A stretch of DNA of 64,000 bases from Uloborus plumipes (GCA_038373865.1 JAXGGA010005210.1:16227-80226), one strand, 5' to 3'. Numbered from the stretch's first letter, positions 48,706 through 60,640 are shown. The notes: generated by a model not told the origin, from the letters alone. Numbers and translations: made by a program.

Positions 48706-50570
48706 GAGCCAATCATTTTGGTCGAAAAAAATGATTGATCACCGTAATCTTTCACTTTAAACAACGTTTAATAGCAAGATCTGCATGTGATGCTTGTTGG
48801 ATTTATGCAGGTAAATGAGTACTGTAAAATCAATCTCGCTGAATAAAATCTTATCTTTTCAGTATTTTGTATTTGGTTTTTTTTTTTCATGCAGGTTGGT
48901 TAGGGTAAGTGGAACCCCTTTTTAAGACAGTTCGTTTTTGAAGCCTTATACAAAAGTTTGACACAAAAGAACTTGAACGTATTGACTTATTTGATCTTGG
49001 ACATTATTAATCAACACAAATCCAGCGTTCTTTCTTAAAACAATGCACTAAATATTTTTAACAATTTCATTCTTTAAAAAATGACGTAAGTGACTCATTT
49101 GCCCCTTTCATATCCTATTAAAAAGGGTCAATGAGTCACTCTACCTCATCATTTATTTAAATTTACAGTAAGCATATCTAAAAGGTGGGGTTGGAGAATA
49201 GTTATCAGGAATACAGAGAATTTATTAAGAATACGTACAGATTCAAAATTTTACGGTTTATTTTACTAAGCTATGCAATAAACAGTACAATTCGTTCTAT
49301 ACAGAAATTAATCGAATCCTGAATCAAGTGAAAAAATATTTTCTGTTCACTTTATCTTTAAAATGTCTACGTACACTACTAATTAAACAAGAATCGTTTG
49401 AAAGTCAATAGTAACCAAGCAGAATCTTATTTACATCTAACCTAAAAGGAACGTCATACCAGTGAACCTTATCTAAGATGCCAACTAAGATTCAATTCAA
49501 GAACGAAAAATCATTAAAAAACCGGGATAGAGATTCCTGGAGATTGGCGGTTTATTGTTTCGGCTGTAGCAGGTTCTGAGTTTGGTGGAGGGAAAGTAGA
49601 TGGAGCGGCCTTATGGTAATGATTCAAGAACTGGGGTGCTTGCAAACAGATGTTTGGTAGCGGACATGCTGCGTTATTACGTTCACGAAATACGACTGAA
49701 TTTTCTTAGATGTTGTTATTTCTTTACATCCCCCGCCCTGCCTTTTTCTATTTATTGAAGAGGGGTGATATATAAAGTGTATGCAAACTCAAACAGATCT
49801 TTCCAATTGCCAGCAATCAATAACTGTTTCGAAAGAATCTTAAGAAAAGACTAAAAAACTGGAACGGTAAAATTCATGAATAAATGTTTTTAGTAAACTT
49901 CCACACCACAAGTAAGATTAGTGTAGGTCGATTACTTTGTGTTTGTTGGTTTGGTGTGCAGGAAAATGTAAAATCACGAAACTTTAAGAAACCATTTTTT
50001 TCACCGAATCATCTTCAAATTATAATGACACCTGCAACGCAAAAAAATTATGTAACCTTTCTCCATAAATTCGGTGGAAGTAGTGCTGCCTCCACTGCTA
50101 TGGAGTAACTTAACCGATATATCTTGTAAGGTTAAACCATAGTAATGTAACTATAGCGTAACGTTTCATCAATTTCTGTTAAGATTAGTACTTTGTAGTG
50201 CAACTGCATGAAGTGTAGCCTTGGCCGCCGGTAGGCGATTGTGAAGAGGCAACGGTTCGCAATAAATTTTCTTCTGTGCCCACGAATGACAATTTAAGTA
50301 GTTGCTCTTGCAAAATGGAAAACTCACATATAAAGCACAGTTGTTTGGGATCACCATGTTCTATTCCTAGCTTGTAGAAAGCGCTCCATGATATTCATGA
50401 CAACTGCACATCGAACATTGTCCAGAGAGTTCCGGGCACTTCGGGAAGTGGCCGGCCAAAGTTGCATACACGCAATTCAATTGCAGTACATCGGACATTG
50501 GTCACACGCCTCGTTTAATGGGTGAAGTGACCGGCCAATTCGAGAACTGGCCAGACTTCGGGCTTTTGGC
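48706..50570. other. No gene recognised
   Basis: A 74-codon frame at 49884-50108 shows no domain. The 50390-50570 stretch has repeated GTGGCCGGCCAA / GTGACCGGCCAA words (50451 and 50526) about 75 bp apart and may be a diverged tandem duplication. Confidence 0.4.
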
Positions 50571-50575
50571 TGTAA

Positions 50576-50968
50576 CATATCGCTGTTCCGGAAGAACAGT
50601 GACGTAAATGCAAAAACTTCAATTTTACAGGAGAGTAAAAAAACGATTTGCAGTTGTGTAAAACGTTTAATTGAAAAGGGTGTAAGTGACAGAAAATAAT
50701 TATAATATATTGAGAGTATTGAAAATATACTTTACTCTCATTTACCAGGGGTTTGGATTTAATCACCTTAATTTCAACCCTAAATTTCAACCCCTAAGTG
50801 CAGTTACGTCATTGTTTCTCTGAAAAGCCCTCTGGCAGTTCTTAGTGGAAGTACAGTTACGACCATGTTCCCCTGCATATAGGACGTGTTTCTGATATTG
50901 TCTATGGACTTATTTGCATTTGACAAATTTTTTCAGTTACGTCATTGTTCTTCCGGAACGGCGATATG
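50576..50968. mobile_element. PIF/Harbinger-like MITE, 393 bp
   Basis: The ends CATATCGCTGTTCCGGAAGA and its complement (one base different) continue through ACARTGACGTAA. TAA is duplicated at 50573-50575 and 50969-50971. An internal GTTACGTCATTGTTTCTC near 50803 echoes the right end, so the interior may hold an earlier internal end copy. No coding capacity. Confidence 0.87.
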
Positions 50969-50971
50969 TAA

Positions 50972-51715
50972 GAATTTGGAAACATGCAGAACTCTCACGA
51001 TGATTTCTTCGTGTTGCCTAGTTTTAAAAACAAACTGTTTAGTTTCAAAGATTGCTACAAATGTTGTGATAGATTTTGTTTCTGTTTACTCTGTTTTCTT
51101 TTACATCAACTCACCTTACTCATTTTTTTTCTAAATAATGTAAGGAACTCTGATTTTATATACGAGAAAAAAAGTCAAAACCACCTCTCAATTTGAAGAA
51201 TATATCACACATAGAATGACCGGGACACATATAAAAATAGCTACTATTAAAGATGTATCTGTCTTTAAATTGATCACCCTCCACAGTAGGCAGATAATAA
51301 AGGTATCAACTCAGTGACAGATTTGTTTTCAACAGTCTATGTCATACACTAAAAATTTAAAAAAAAGTTCGTGAGATAACAGACTATAGATCGTCCATAA
51401 AATCCAAATCGGTACCGGGTAATTCTCAAAAAGAAGATGCTTATTCAAGTACATGATACCTGTGAATTACGTTTCAGAAAGTAATAGGACATATCTTCAT
51501 TTCCTCAGATTTAAGGGTTTTCCCCTTAAAAGTTTTTTTTTTTTTTTTTTTTTTGTCTTTCAATAAAACATTGTCTGGAGACCTTCTCAGCAATCTGCGA
51601 TGCACGTTTGCCGCTACCGAGGTATTAACTGCTATATAATTGGCAACTATCAACACTAAAAGAGCAAGGGTCAACTAACAGACAAAGCCAGAAATTGCCT
51701 ATTTTGCATCCAATA
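50972..51715. other. No gene recognised
   Basis: AT-rich, poly-T at 51532-51554. Confidence 0.5.
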
Positions 51716-51870
51716 CGAGCAACGTCTTGTTTTATATATCAGTATAATACAATATATAACGTCTTGTTATATACATCGGTATAATACAATATATAACGTC
51801 TTGTTATATATATATATATCAGTATAATACAATATATAGCGTCTTGTTATATATTGTATTATACTGAGAC
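51716..51870 (+). repeat. Tandem repeat of about 45-54 bp with inverted last copy
   Basis: The block AACGTCTTGTTATATA...CAGTATAATACAATATATA occurs three times with TA-run length variation. It is followed by CGTCTTGTTATATATTGTAT and TATACTGAGACG, in which the second half is reverse-complemented, giving a palindromic end. Confidence 0.85.
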
Positions 51871-53201
51871 GGAAAAAATTACTTAATTGTCCAGTAAAAA
51901 ATATTTTTCCAATTAAGTAATAACACGTTAATATTACCAAGCAAAAGCTTAAACGAGTAAAAGAACCTTTTCTATGCTTAAACTTTTTACTTTTACACTA
52001 TTGCATATTTTTCGTATAGACGCCATTATGATTTTTTACAGACATATTTTTTTCCAACACTGTTACTGACACAGAACTTCAGTAGAATATTAAGTTATTG
52101 TTTTTTTAATTAGTTTTATCCTAATATATTTATTTTAATAAAGAAATAAGCTGAAGGGCGCACAACAATAATTGAAACTTGAAACTTCAGTCTCGTTTTC
52201 GAAGTTTTGTGTCTTTGATACTTTTCTCTTTTAAATCATATCCGTGCTCAAAATACCACCCCTCAAAAAAAGAGCACGCAACAGCGTGTACAACTGCTAT
52301 ACGAAATATACTTCCAGAAAACGACGCAGGGAAGAAAAATAACTAAAGAACTAATCCATCCCCCACACCCCCACCTAAGGTAAACCCAACATTACTGAGA
52401 ATTACATGCTGCCCCTGAGAGGGTAAGACTGCTGCTTCATAAAAAGAGGGCAGCCTTAAGATTTCAGAATCAAAATATATTAGGGGGTGGAATATTTTGC
52501 ATGGGGGTTAAAATGATGATGGGGGAAGTTGGGGTTGTAGCCCTTCTTGGGTAATATTTTCTTTATTACAGCAAGCTGCGCAGTTTTTGCTTCCTATTAA
52601 TGCTCAGAGTTGGGGGAATTTTTCTTTGAATGCTTTACTTTCGAAAGCTTAGATTAACATTAGTAGGACTTGTCACGGTAACCTGTCATGTTAATGTTTG
52701 AGGGGGATTTGAAATACCTTCGCAGGGTTAGGATAAATCGATAGCACGCAAGGAATTCATCATCGCAGTCACAAGAATTTATATCACTTGAAATCTTTTG
52801 CAAACATCTAAGTTAACGGTTCTTCTTAGAGTGCAGTAGTTTGTGATTTCAACTTTCTTATTAAGGTCACAGTGTAAGGTTTCGATTTACGTATGCTAAT
52901 TAATATTAGAGTAATAACAAAACTGAGGTTTTATTGGGGGCCCATTTTTCATCATTTTCAATTCATGGGCCCATTGTAATCGTAGGCTGAATATCTAGCC
53001 ACATTCCTATAGTATAATGAATGGATTTTCAATTACTACTCATCATATTTTCAAATACTCTTATTATCAATTACATGGCTGAAAACCAAAAATATTCAGC
53101 TCAACCGAGACCTTTTATTTTTGTTTTTAGAATAATGTCTTAACAGTTCCATTCTTAAATGTTTTATCTCATATGCACCATATTGATTGTTTTATTTATT
53201 T
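51871..53201. other. No gene recognised
   Basis: Includes a short inverted pair TTACTTAATTG...CAATTAAGTAA (51880-51929) and a balanced patch at 52400-52540 without recognisable content. Confidence 0.45.
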
Positions 53202-53865
53202 ACTAGCTACTTGGCCCGGCTCTGCACGGGATCTATCTTGAGAAAAAATGTCATGTCAAGTGACGCGTGTGTCTAAAACTCCTGATTACATTAAAATCAA
53301 TAGTTTGCTAGAACGCAGTGTGAAAAATTAATCCATAGCCAAATTTTTTTTTAATCCGTCCGTTACATCAAAAGCATAAGGCAAAAAATTTTATTTGTTT
53401 ATGTTCAAGAAAAAATGGCAACACCTTTTCCTCATTGGTAATTTATTTCACCCTATTTAATTTATTTCACGCTTGTGCAGACGATTTTTATAAATCCAAT
53501 TTAAAATGGATATTTCAAATTTAAAAATGCCCATATCTTTTTTCAGGGTGGAGATATCGATTAGTGGTTTTGAGAACCCTCGGAAGGAAACGTTCCTAAA
53601 AGGTATTTTTTGCGTTCTTTCGAATGAGACCAAGATTGAAAGGATCCGATAAGTATTTCGCTAGATAGAGCCATTTTGAAGTCCTTTATTCGAAATTCGA
53701 ACGGATCGGTACTTTTTTCCCCGCTCAAAAACTACCCTATGATCCTTCTCGGATGCCCAAGTATCTCCCTGCCAAATTTCGTCCAGATCCGACGTAAACT
53801 GTGAATTTGTATAAGGTACACACACACACATATATATTCTTTGTTTTATTTATATGGATTTATGT
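53202..53865 (+). repeat. Dispersed repeat with ACTAGC/GGCCCGG head, copy C
   Basis: Starts ACTAGCTACTTGGCCCGGCT, contains TTTCGAATGAGACCAAGATT and ATTTCGCTAGATAGAGCC (also in the copy at 56212 as CTTTCGAATGAAATCAAAAT and ATTTCGCTAGATAGAGTC). It ends AACTGTGAATTTGTATAAGG followed by (CA)n and (TA)n. This ties the long and short copies into one superfamily with a common microsatellite-bearing 3' end. Confidence 0.75.
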
Positions 53866-55309
53866 TCATTTATCTCTTTGCTGTATTTCTTCCGTTTCTG
53901 TTTTTTTTTTTTTTCTTTACTTATTTTTTAGAAAAATGTCAAACGATACTTTTTACAACCTTGAAATATTAATGACTTATAACCTTGCCAAGTGACACAT
54001 CATCTGAAACTCTGTTCCAAGAGCTTCAAAATAACGCCTAGGAAAGCACTCAAGCTTTTATAGCAGTAAGAGTGTTTTTTTTTTTGTTAAAAATGAAATT
54101 TCACTATTTGACATTTTTTGGGTTTTTACGGAGGCACTCACTACAACAAACAGTCACACACACAAAAATATCTGAAAAAAAAATTTTCATCAAAGCATAA
54201 GTACATTATCTTCTGTAATACAGCTAATTGACATGAACTTTTAAGGTCTATGCCTTCTTCTCTTTGATTTCACATCGAACGACGTACACGCTTTTGATCT
54301 GCAATATCCTTTCTTTAATTTAATTGTTTCAAAAATAAAGCAAACGTCTTCCTGTTAAGATTAGTGTACTCTTTACAATAATATGAAGCAAAATCATATT
54401 CAAGAAGACCCTTTGAAAGATTGCATTTGGAAATGGGGACAAAACTGACAAAAAAAAAAATTTAACTGGGATCTTGAGCTTTTGTTACACAAGTAGGCTA
54501 TTCTACTCTAAACAGTGATAAAAATCACCAAATTTGAGACGCATAACCATCTTAGGTCACGAGCAATGAAAGTGAAAACTTGACGATTTTACTTTCATTG
54601 TCAAAACTTCAGTCACGATACGAAAAAAGACGCCTTTACAAAATTTAAATATTAGCAGAACCTTAAGATTTATTGAAGCTATAATTTGACTTAACTTCAT
54701 GTAAGTGCTATATGTACATCCAAAAAAAAATTTCATGATGATTGGGGAGGTTCGAGTAGGAACTCCTACGAGATTTCAAATGGAATGAGCCATTTATAAA
54801 ACAATTTTAAAAAAAAACTAATTTTAAACAACAAAATAATTTACTGTTAACCGTCAAAAAATAGTGGAAAAATATATTTTACGAATAAAATTGCATAATA
54901 CCAAATCAGATGTAATCTTAGAGTGACATTAAAAAAGAAAGTCGTCGAAAAAATGAAGGTCTAGAAAAATTAACGAAACTACGGAATAAGCGAGATTTAA
55001 TAAAGGTATAAAAAATCATTAAAATTTGTACGTAAATTAAATCCAATTTTTACTATAGTAAAATATAAAACATAAATCCGTTCTTTCGTTTTCGATCTTC
55101 AAATTCGTTATTTTTGGTTAGTCCCACAACGTAAAACAAGAAAACAATCTTTTATTTATTAATTACTGAATCTCCATTTATATTTCTCATAAACGCGTAG
55201 AATCTATCTCATGCACTTAATATTTAAACTGCTCCATTTAAACTAATCTATTTACCTACACTTTCCCAGCGAACATCCAACTACAAATACCACTTTTTGA
55301 CATCATACC
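53866..55309. other. No gene recognised
   Basis: AT-rich. Words near 54720-54790 (AAATTTCATGATGATTGGGG) resemble the 3' part of a retroelement-like dispersed repeat but could not be delimited. Confidence 0.45.
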
Positions 55310-55600
55310 AGCGACAAACTTCGTGCAGAAAAGGTCAGGCCAAATAATATCCCTTTAACAACACATCAGCTCCACGCAGTGATATGGGGTGTGCTCTACA
55401 GATAAGCTGAGTTACAGGCAAAAGGGGACTTTTATTAAATCTTGACTTCACTGATAAAAGACAAGGACCCGCCATTTCCCCGGAGCAGAGGCTCGTAAAG
55501 TACCGCATCTACGTTCCGGACAGGAAATTCGGGCCGGATTTATTCTGATGCCCCCGTTTCTGAAATAAAGCGACCACTTTGATAGTTTCCGAGTCAGGTA
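55310..55600. promoter_or_regulatory. Possible conserved non-coding island
   Basis: Balanced composition with no matching repeat elsewhere in the window. Words include CCCTTTAACAACACATCAG, CAGATAAGCTGAG (GATA-like) and ACTTTTATTAAATC. No coding signal. Confidence 0.28.
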
Positions 55601-55754
55601 ATTGTTTGGATAGCGAGTATATAGATTCGTCTGTGGAAAATTGAATTGCGGTGATTGACAGTAAATAGTGAAATTAAAGGAGGGATAGGTGGTATGTATT
55701 AAAGAAAGAATAAATATAACGTGACTGAAAGCAATGAAGAAATTCTTTCGAATA

Positions 55755-56178
55755 GAAGGGCTTGGAGGATGAAGGGGCTATGTTACATTTTGAAAAATGA
55801 ACACTCTGGACAGTGGTAAGCAATGGATACAGGTAAACAAATCTGTGATTATTTGCCAAAAGTTGATACGTCAAATTTGACAAAAAGTTTACCGGGAAAA
55901 CCATGAACTACCAAACATGATATGATTTTTTTAGACATATCAAATTCTGGCATAGAAAAATACCACACTAAACACATATCATGATCGGTAAATTAGAAAA
56001 TTGTCAAATTTGACACATCAACTTTTGGCAAATAACCACAGAAATAAAGCATCGTACATCAAAAAGTAGATGACATTAGACCATTTTCATACGCACACTA
56101 ACGACAAAAACAGAAAACAAAAAGGATGCAACAACTGCAACAATGAAACTATAAACTTTAATTACTCGCAAGCCCTTC
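55755..56178 (-). mobile_element. MITE family with GAAGGGCTTGG ends, copy 3, interrupted
   Basis: Reverse orientation relative to 11245. Left edge GAAGGGCTTGGAGGATGAAG, right edge GCAAGCCCTTC. Removing the nested insert at 55843-56041 and one AAAT leaves about 221 bp colinear with copy 1, including TTTTTGATGTAC and TTTTGTTTTCTG read on the minus strand. Confidence 0.82.
55843..56041. mobile_element. Nested 199-bp MITE with CTGTGRTTATTTGCC ends
   Basis: Inverted ends CTGTGATTATTTGCCAAAAG / CTTTTGGCAAATAACCACAG continue for about 40 bp through GTCAAATTTGACAA. AAAT precedes (55839-55842) and follows (56042-56045). The undisrupted sibling at 11245 has a single AAAT at the equivalent point, which supports a 4-bp target duplication. 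Confidence 0.88.
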
Positions 56179-56211
56179 AAATTACAGTTAATCTTAATGT
56201 GTTTAGATTTA

Positions 56212-56235
56212 ACTAGGTGACCCGTGCGGAATTCC

Positions 56236-56281
<46 letters not shown>

Positions 56282-56960
56282 TCTAAACTTAAAATTTAAT
56301 ACGACAATTTTTTTTATTGGCTTCATTTGCACAACATCGCCATCTACTGCCGTCGTTCTGACAACTTTTCAAAGAGATCAAAGACACGTTCACTTTTACA
56401 ACTACTACAAAAGTGATACCCTATATTAAAATCAAATACCCAAGGCTACCACTAAACTAAATACTAACGTTATCGCAAAACTATCATAGTATTTTGAAAC
56501 AATAAAATTTACAATTAAGGTTTACCGAGATAAGCCTTGGCTTGAAATGTCGCATTTAAAATTGATTTGAACAACAATGTAACGATTTTAACAGTTGAGC
56601 AAAAAATTTAACTTTTTCAAACTTCAATCGCTTATAAGTCGCTTAAACGTGGATTTTCGAGATTCTCGTTACGCGGCGCTAGCGGAGAAACGTTCTAAAG
56701 AACGCATTTTTTTTAATCTTTCGAATGAAATCAAAATGGAGACGATACGACAATTATTTCGCTAGATAGAGTCAATTTTGTGCCTAAAAATTGAAGTTCG
56801 AATAAAAAACGAACCGACACTTTTTAGAGGGTGGGTCTAATTTTCGTCAATAGCCCGCGGGATGAGCTTCAAAATCATAAATTTTCTTGCAATTCGATAA
56901 AGAAATGAGCGAGTTTCGACCGGGTATAGGATTCGGCTTAGAGAAATAATATATGGAGAT
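56212..56960 (+). repeat. Dispersed repeat with ACTAGGTGACCCG head, copy D
   Basis: Head ACTAGGTGACCCGTGCGGAA, then a 41-bp poly-A (56239-56279), and body words shared with 53202 (ATTTCGCTAGATAGAG) and with 58560-59245 (GAATAAAAAACGAA). The right boundary is approximate. Confidence 0.6.
56239..56279 (+). repeat. Poly-A tract, 41 bp
   Basis: An uninterrupted A run only about 27 bp after the head of the dispersed repeat. An internal poly-A at a 5' end is unusual and may be a later expansion. Confidence 0.95.
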
Positions 56961-57006
56961 GCTGATTCTAAAACAGTCAATACAATTTAAATTAAAAATA
57001 TGAGAG

Positions 57007-58480
57007 ACTAGCGGTACCCGCACGGCTTTGCCCGTGGTATAAAATTAAAAGTTCATTTGTAAAATAATTGATATAGCAGAAAAAATACTCCATTTTAGTT
57101 ATAATTCAACTACAATTCCTTCAAAGTATGACATAAAAACTTGGTATGGACCCTACACTACTTCCTTTTACGTGTACATTTCTTAGAAGTTGCCTTAAGT
57201 GCTAAAATAGTGCTTGGAGGGAGCAAGATAACAATTCAAACATTTATATCCCTAGTTTGCCACGAAACAATGCAAAAAAATGTTTTACAATGATTAATCT
57301 CCGAAATATCGCCGATTTTAACATCATTCAGTGGATTTTTCGCAAAATGTCGCCAATAGCGCCAAATTGAACCCAAAAAAAAAAAATAAATAATCGCAAA
57401 ATTTGTCGCCAAATTGGCGACAAATACTTGGCGACCAAAGGCTTGGCGAAATATCGCCAAGTGTTCGCGCCAATTCATCTGCATTGAAATTAACACTGAT
57501 TTACTCCATAAAAGGGGCAAAGCATCCCCTTGTGACATTCAAACCCAAAGGGGAGATGCACAAAAATAAGCCAAAAAAGAAAATAAGAACAATTTTGTTG
57601 CTCACAGAAACCAACAGAAATCTTACCAAAATTTGAAAGAAGAAGAAAGTTTCCTTCCCTAGCTTTAAAAACAAAACAATACATTTTCCGAAATGAAACA
57701 CTTTAAAAAGAACGTTGCAATGTCGCAATTTTACGATATTTGGTTAATCTTTGTGCTTTGGGTACCCCTTTCTCGCTAAATAGGCGACTGTTTCCAAACG
57801 TTGCCAAAATCAATATTGCTGAAATGCGAAATCCATGAAATGAAAAAAAAAAATCCACCAAATCTTTTAATTAAGTCATTAGTATATTGGAAACAGGGTT
57901 GCCGTAAAAATACTACGCTCCTTATTTGGGCCGAAAAAATACTACCATAGTATCAAAAATACTACGTCTGGAAACGCTGGAAAAAGAACGAAACAAAAAT
58001 AAGTATGAACACGTAACCATGGTAACAACATGAAAAGTTGATTTCCGTTGATAAAATAATTCATTTCATGTTTTTTTTTCAAACAAATTTCATTCTCGAG
58101 TTCAACCATTTTAGAATCGTTTGGGTTGCTTTACTGAAGGTAAGCCTTGAATTCCGGGATTCTAAAAACAATTGTTACAGCTCTCCTGATGATCGTAGAA
58201 ACTTCGAAAAAACTTCATTTTGTGCAGAAAATTTCAAGCTTTCGAATGACATAAGACTTGAAAATGTGTATGAAATATTTCTTCCCTATTTTATCGAATA
58301 TCCGCTAAGAATTCGAATAGAAAAAGAACGAAATGGAATTATCGAAAAATCGCTTCGAGGTGCAAAACTACATGCTACAAACTAATTTTGTGCCAAGTGG
58401 CATGAAAATCGACCGAACGGTTTTGGCGCTACGCGCGTAACAGACAGACAGACCCACCTTCAGCTTTATTATTAGTAGAG
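57007..58480 (+). repeat. Dispersed repeat with ACTAGCGGTACCCG head, long copy E
   Basis: About 1.47 kb from ACTAGCGGTACCCGCACGG to GACAGACAGACCC...TTTATTATTAGTAGAGA. Near its 3' end lie the words GGCATGAAAATCGACCGAAC and GGCGCTACGCGCGTAACAGA. This head-to-tail layout recurs across the window. A plus-strand frame of 115 codons (58038-58385) has no family resemblance. A cluster of GGCGA palindromes is at 57401-57465. Confidence 0.65.
57401..57465. repeat. Cluster of GGCGA/TCGCC palindromes
   Basis: Two hairpins within 61 bp: ATTTGTCGCCAA-A-TTGGCGACAAAT (57401-57425, 12-bp arms) and CTTGGCGA-AATA-TCGCCAAG (57442-57461). Further GGCGA and TCGCC words lie between and beside them. Confidence 0.9.
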
Positions 58481-58535
58481 AAGAGATAGAGATAGAGAAG
58501 ATAGAGATAGAGAAGAGATAGAGATAGAGAAGAGA
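58477..58535 (+). repeat. GATAGA/GAGAAG tandem microsatellite
   Basis: Mixed AGAGAAGAGATAGAGATAG units directly following the 3' end of the copy at 57007. Confidence 0.9.
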
Positions 58536-58559
58536 AACACAGACGATCGCATTATTTGC

Positions 58560-59245
58560 CTTGTTGAACCGCCGTAAAATGAAATGCTTTTAAGAAACGA
58601 AATGAAGAAAAGGACACCATCAATGAATTTAAAAGATGTCGCCATAGCAACGCAATAAAACGTTAATAGTTTGATCAGGAAAGAGGTTTTCGAACTCGAA
58701 GTTCAAACGCTTGTAACTTTTTTTCAAATGGAGATAAAAGCTTGGTTCTTCGACTGTGAGTCGAATCAATTCTGGGGTTAAAAATATCGCTCTATCCAAT
58801 GGCGTAAAAATCAAAACTGTGGAATAATTAGTTTATTTTTTATTGATGGTTTTAATAAACCAAGTATTGCAAGAAATCGTGTGAAGCCTTGCGAAAGGCA
58901 AGTTTAAAAATTGAATAACTCGTGTTGTGTTTAAGTTAGAGAATCGGAACAAACTGCATAGGACGGACAAAATTTTTCTGCTTCCAACGATATATAACAT
59001 TGATATGTGCAAGTAATTTTTAACCCCAGTATTCGGCGATTTATGTGAAAATTGCCTTGAATTCGAATAAAAAACGAATCGCTTATTGAATCTTTTCAAA
59101 CTATAGCCTAAAGTCTTTCTGGATATATGGACTATTCAACACAAAAAGAATTTTTCAAATCGAACCAGTAGTTCCTGAGATTAGCGCGTTCAAACAAACA
59201 AACAAACAAACAAACTCTACAGCTTTATATTATTAGTAAAGATTA
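58560..59245 (+). repeat. Dispersed repeat, 3' part, copy F
   Basis: The 3' end TTCAAACAAACAAACAAACA then ACTCTACAGC and TTTATATTATTAGTAAAGAT is equivalent to that at 58440-58475. The body has GAATAAAAAACGAATCG and AACCAGTAGTTCCTGAGATTAG. The 5' head is missing. Confidence 0.6.
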
Positions 59246-59675
59246 AGAAGTGTAGGCGGTAAGCAAAATACAGCTTCGTACTTCTCTAAGTTAATTTGCC
59301 ATCGAACGAAATTTTTCACATAGAGAACGATCTACTTATATTAAAAACTGAGTATCTTTCTAACTATCTTTCTTTCTAACTATCTTTCTTTCTATGTCAC
59401 GCTTCTTTCTCCTGAACGCCAATGAACTGAAAGTCGAACCAGGTACCGATAGATAGGTAATTTTTCAGGCTTCATTAGTTTCAATCTATATAATTATACG
59501 ATTTTAATTAGCGAAGATATCAATAAGTAGTCAAATTTAAAGCGATTAAGCCTAATAAATGATTAAACTTCCAAGACATTTTTTCTTACCGTTGCCATTT
59601 TGAATTAAAACGTTAATTAAATTATTGAACTACTTAAAATTCCAAGATATTTATTTCTTTCCGTTGCGATTTTAA

Positions 59676-59843
59676 GGCAGGAATTCAAGTAAAACACGGA
59701 CGATCGCAACTCACCAATGCAATCGCAAATTCCAAAATTTGGATTCAAGTGAAACGAATTCACTTGAATTCGACTTACAGTAGCGGTTGCAATATGCGAT
59801 CGCCTCGAAGCGACTGCAATGGTGTTTCACTTGAATTCGGCCC
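59676..59843. mobile_element. Harbinger-like MITE, first of a tandem pair, 168 bp
   Basis: The ends GGCAGGAATTCAAGT and ACTTGAATTCGGCCC are imperfectly inverted. TAA lies on both sides (59673-59675 and 59844-59846). Internal words TTGCAATATGCGATCGCC, GCGACTGCAATGGTG and CGATCGCAA match the 303-bp MITE at 6970. Confidence 0.82.
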
Positions 59844-59846
59844 TAA

Positions 59847-60014
59847 GGCAGGAATTAAAGTGAAACACGGACGATCGGAACTCACCAATGCAATCGCAAA
59901 TTCCAAAATTTGGATTCAAGTGAAACGGATTCACTTGAATTCGACTTACAGTAGCGGTTGCAATATGCGATCGCCTCGAAGCGACTGCAATGGTGTTTCA
60001 CTTGAATTCGGCCC
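59847..60014. mobile_element. Harbinger-like MITE, second of a tandem pair, 168 bp
   Basis: Nearly identical to 59676-59843, offset exactly 171 bp (168 + TAA), with a few substitutions (for example ATTCAAGTAAAAC against ATTAAAGTGAAAC). TAA follows at 60015-60017. A 93-codon frame from 59749 through both copies is a by-product of the repeat. Confidence 0.85.
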
Positions 60015-60430
60015 TAAATTAAAACGTTAATTAAATTGAACTTTTTAAAATGAAAGAGTGTTATTTTTTTCCATTGTCATTTTAAATACGTGTTATAAGA
60101 AAGTTCTAACAATTGTTTTTATTCTAATTATTAATGACATTTTTTTTCTCAGGTACCATTTTGAAAATGTGTTTTTAAATAAAATTGCAATTGCTGTTTT
60201 TAGAAGGGACTTTTTCTGGCTTCGATCCAAATATTAAAAGAACTTTTTCGTTTAGAATTTTGCAATTAATTTTACCGGAAGAAAGCGGTTTGAAAATAAT
60301 TGTTTTTGGAAAGGAATTTTATTTGTAATTTAGGGAGAGTGCTAAGTATGCGCTATTTGACATCGTCTTTATTTTTGAGGAAGCATGTGCAAATAATTCG
60401 ATTGATTCTTTGATGCAGGAAAGCTTTTTA

Positions 60431-60640
60431 GCGAGCCGCTTTAGCGGGGAGTAGTTTATTAAACTTTTCCTTGGTACTTTAAAGGCGAGCCGCCTTGGCG
60501 GAGAGTAGTGAATTGAAACTTTCCTCGCTACTGTAAAGGCGAGCCGCCTTGACGGCGAGTAAACTGTTTAAACTTTCCTCATTTCTTTAAAGGCGAGCTG
60601 CCTTGGTGGCGAGTAGTTTTCTCAAACTGCCTTCACTACA
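60431..60640 (-). repeat. 54-bp tandem array, four units, with GC palindromes
   Basis: Units begin at about 60431, 60485, 60539 and 60593. Each carries an inverted pair (GCGAGCCGCC / GGCGGNGAG) followed by an AT-rich AAACTTTCCT-type stretch. It lies in the 5' part of the reverse-oriented dispersed repeat. Confidence 0.88.

Noticed and set aside
58038..58385. 115-codon plus-strand frame
   Set aside because: Inside a dispersed repeat copy, with no family resemblance; probably chance.
59749..60030. 93-codon frame with an internal protein-level repeat
   Set aside because: It reads through two tandem MITE copies; the repeat is at DNA level.
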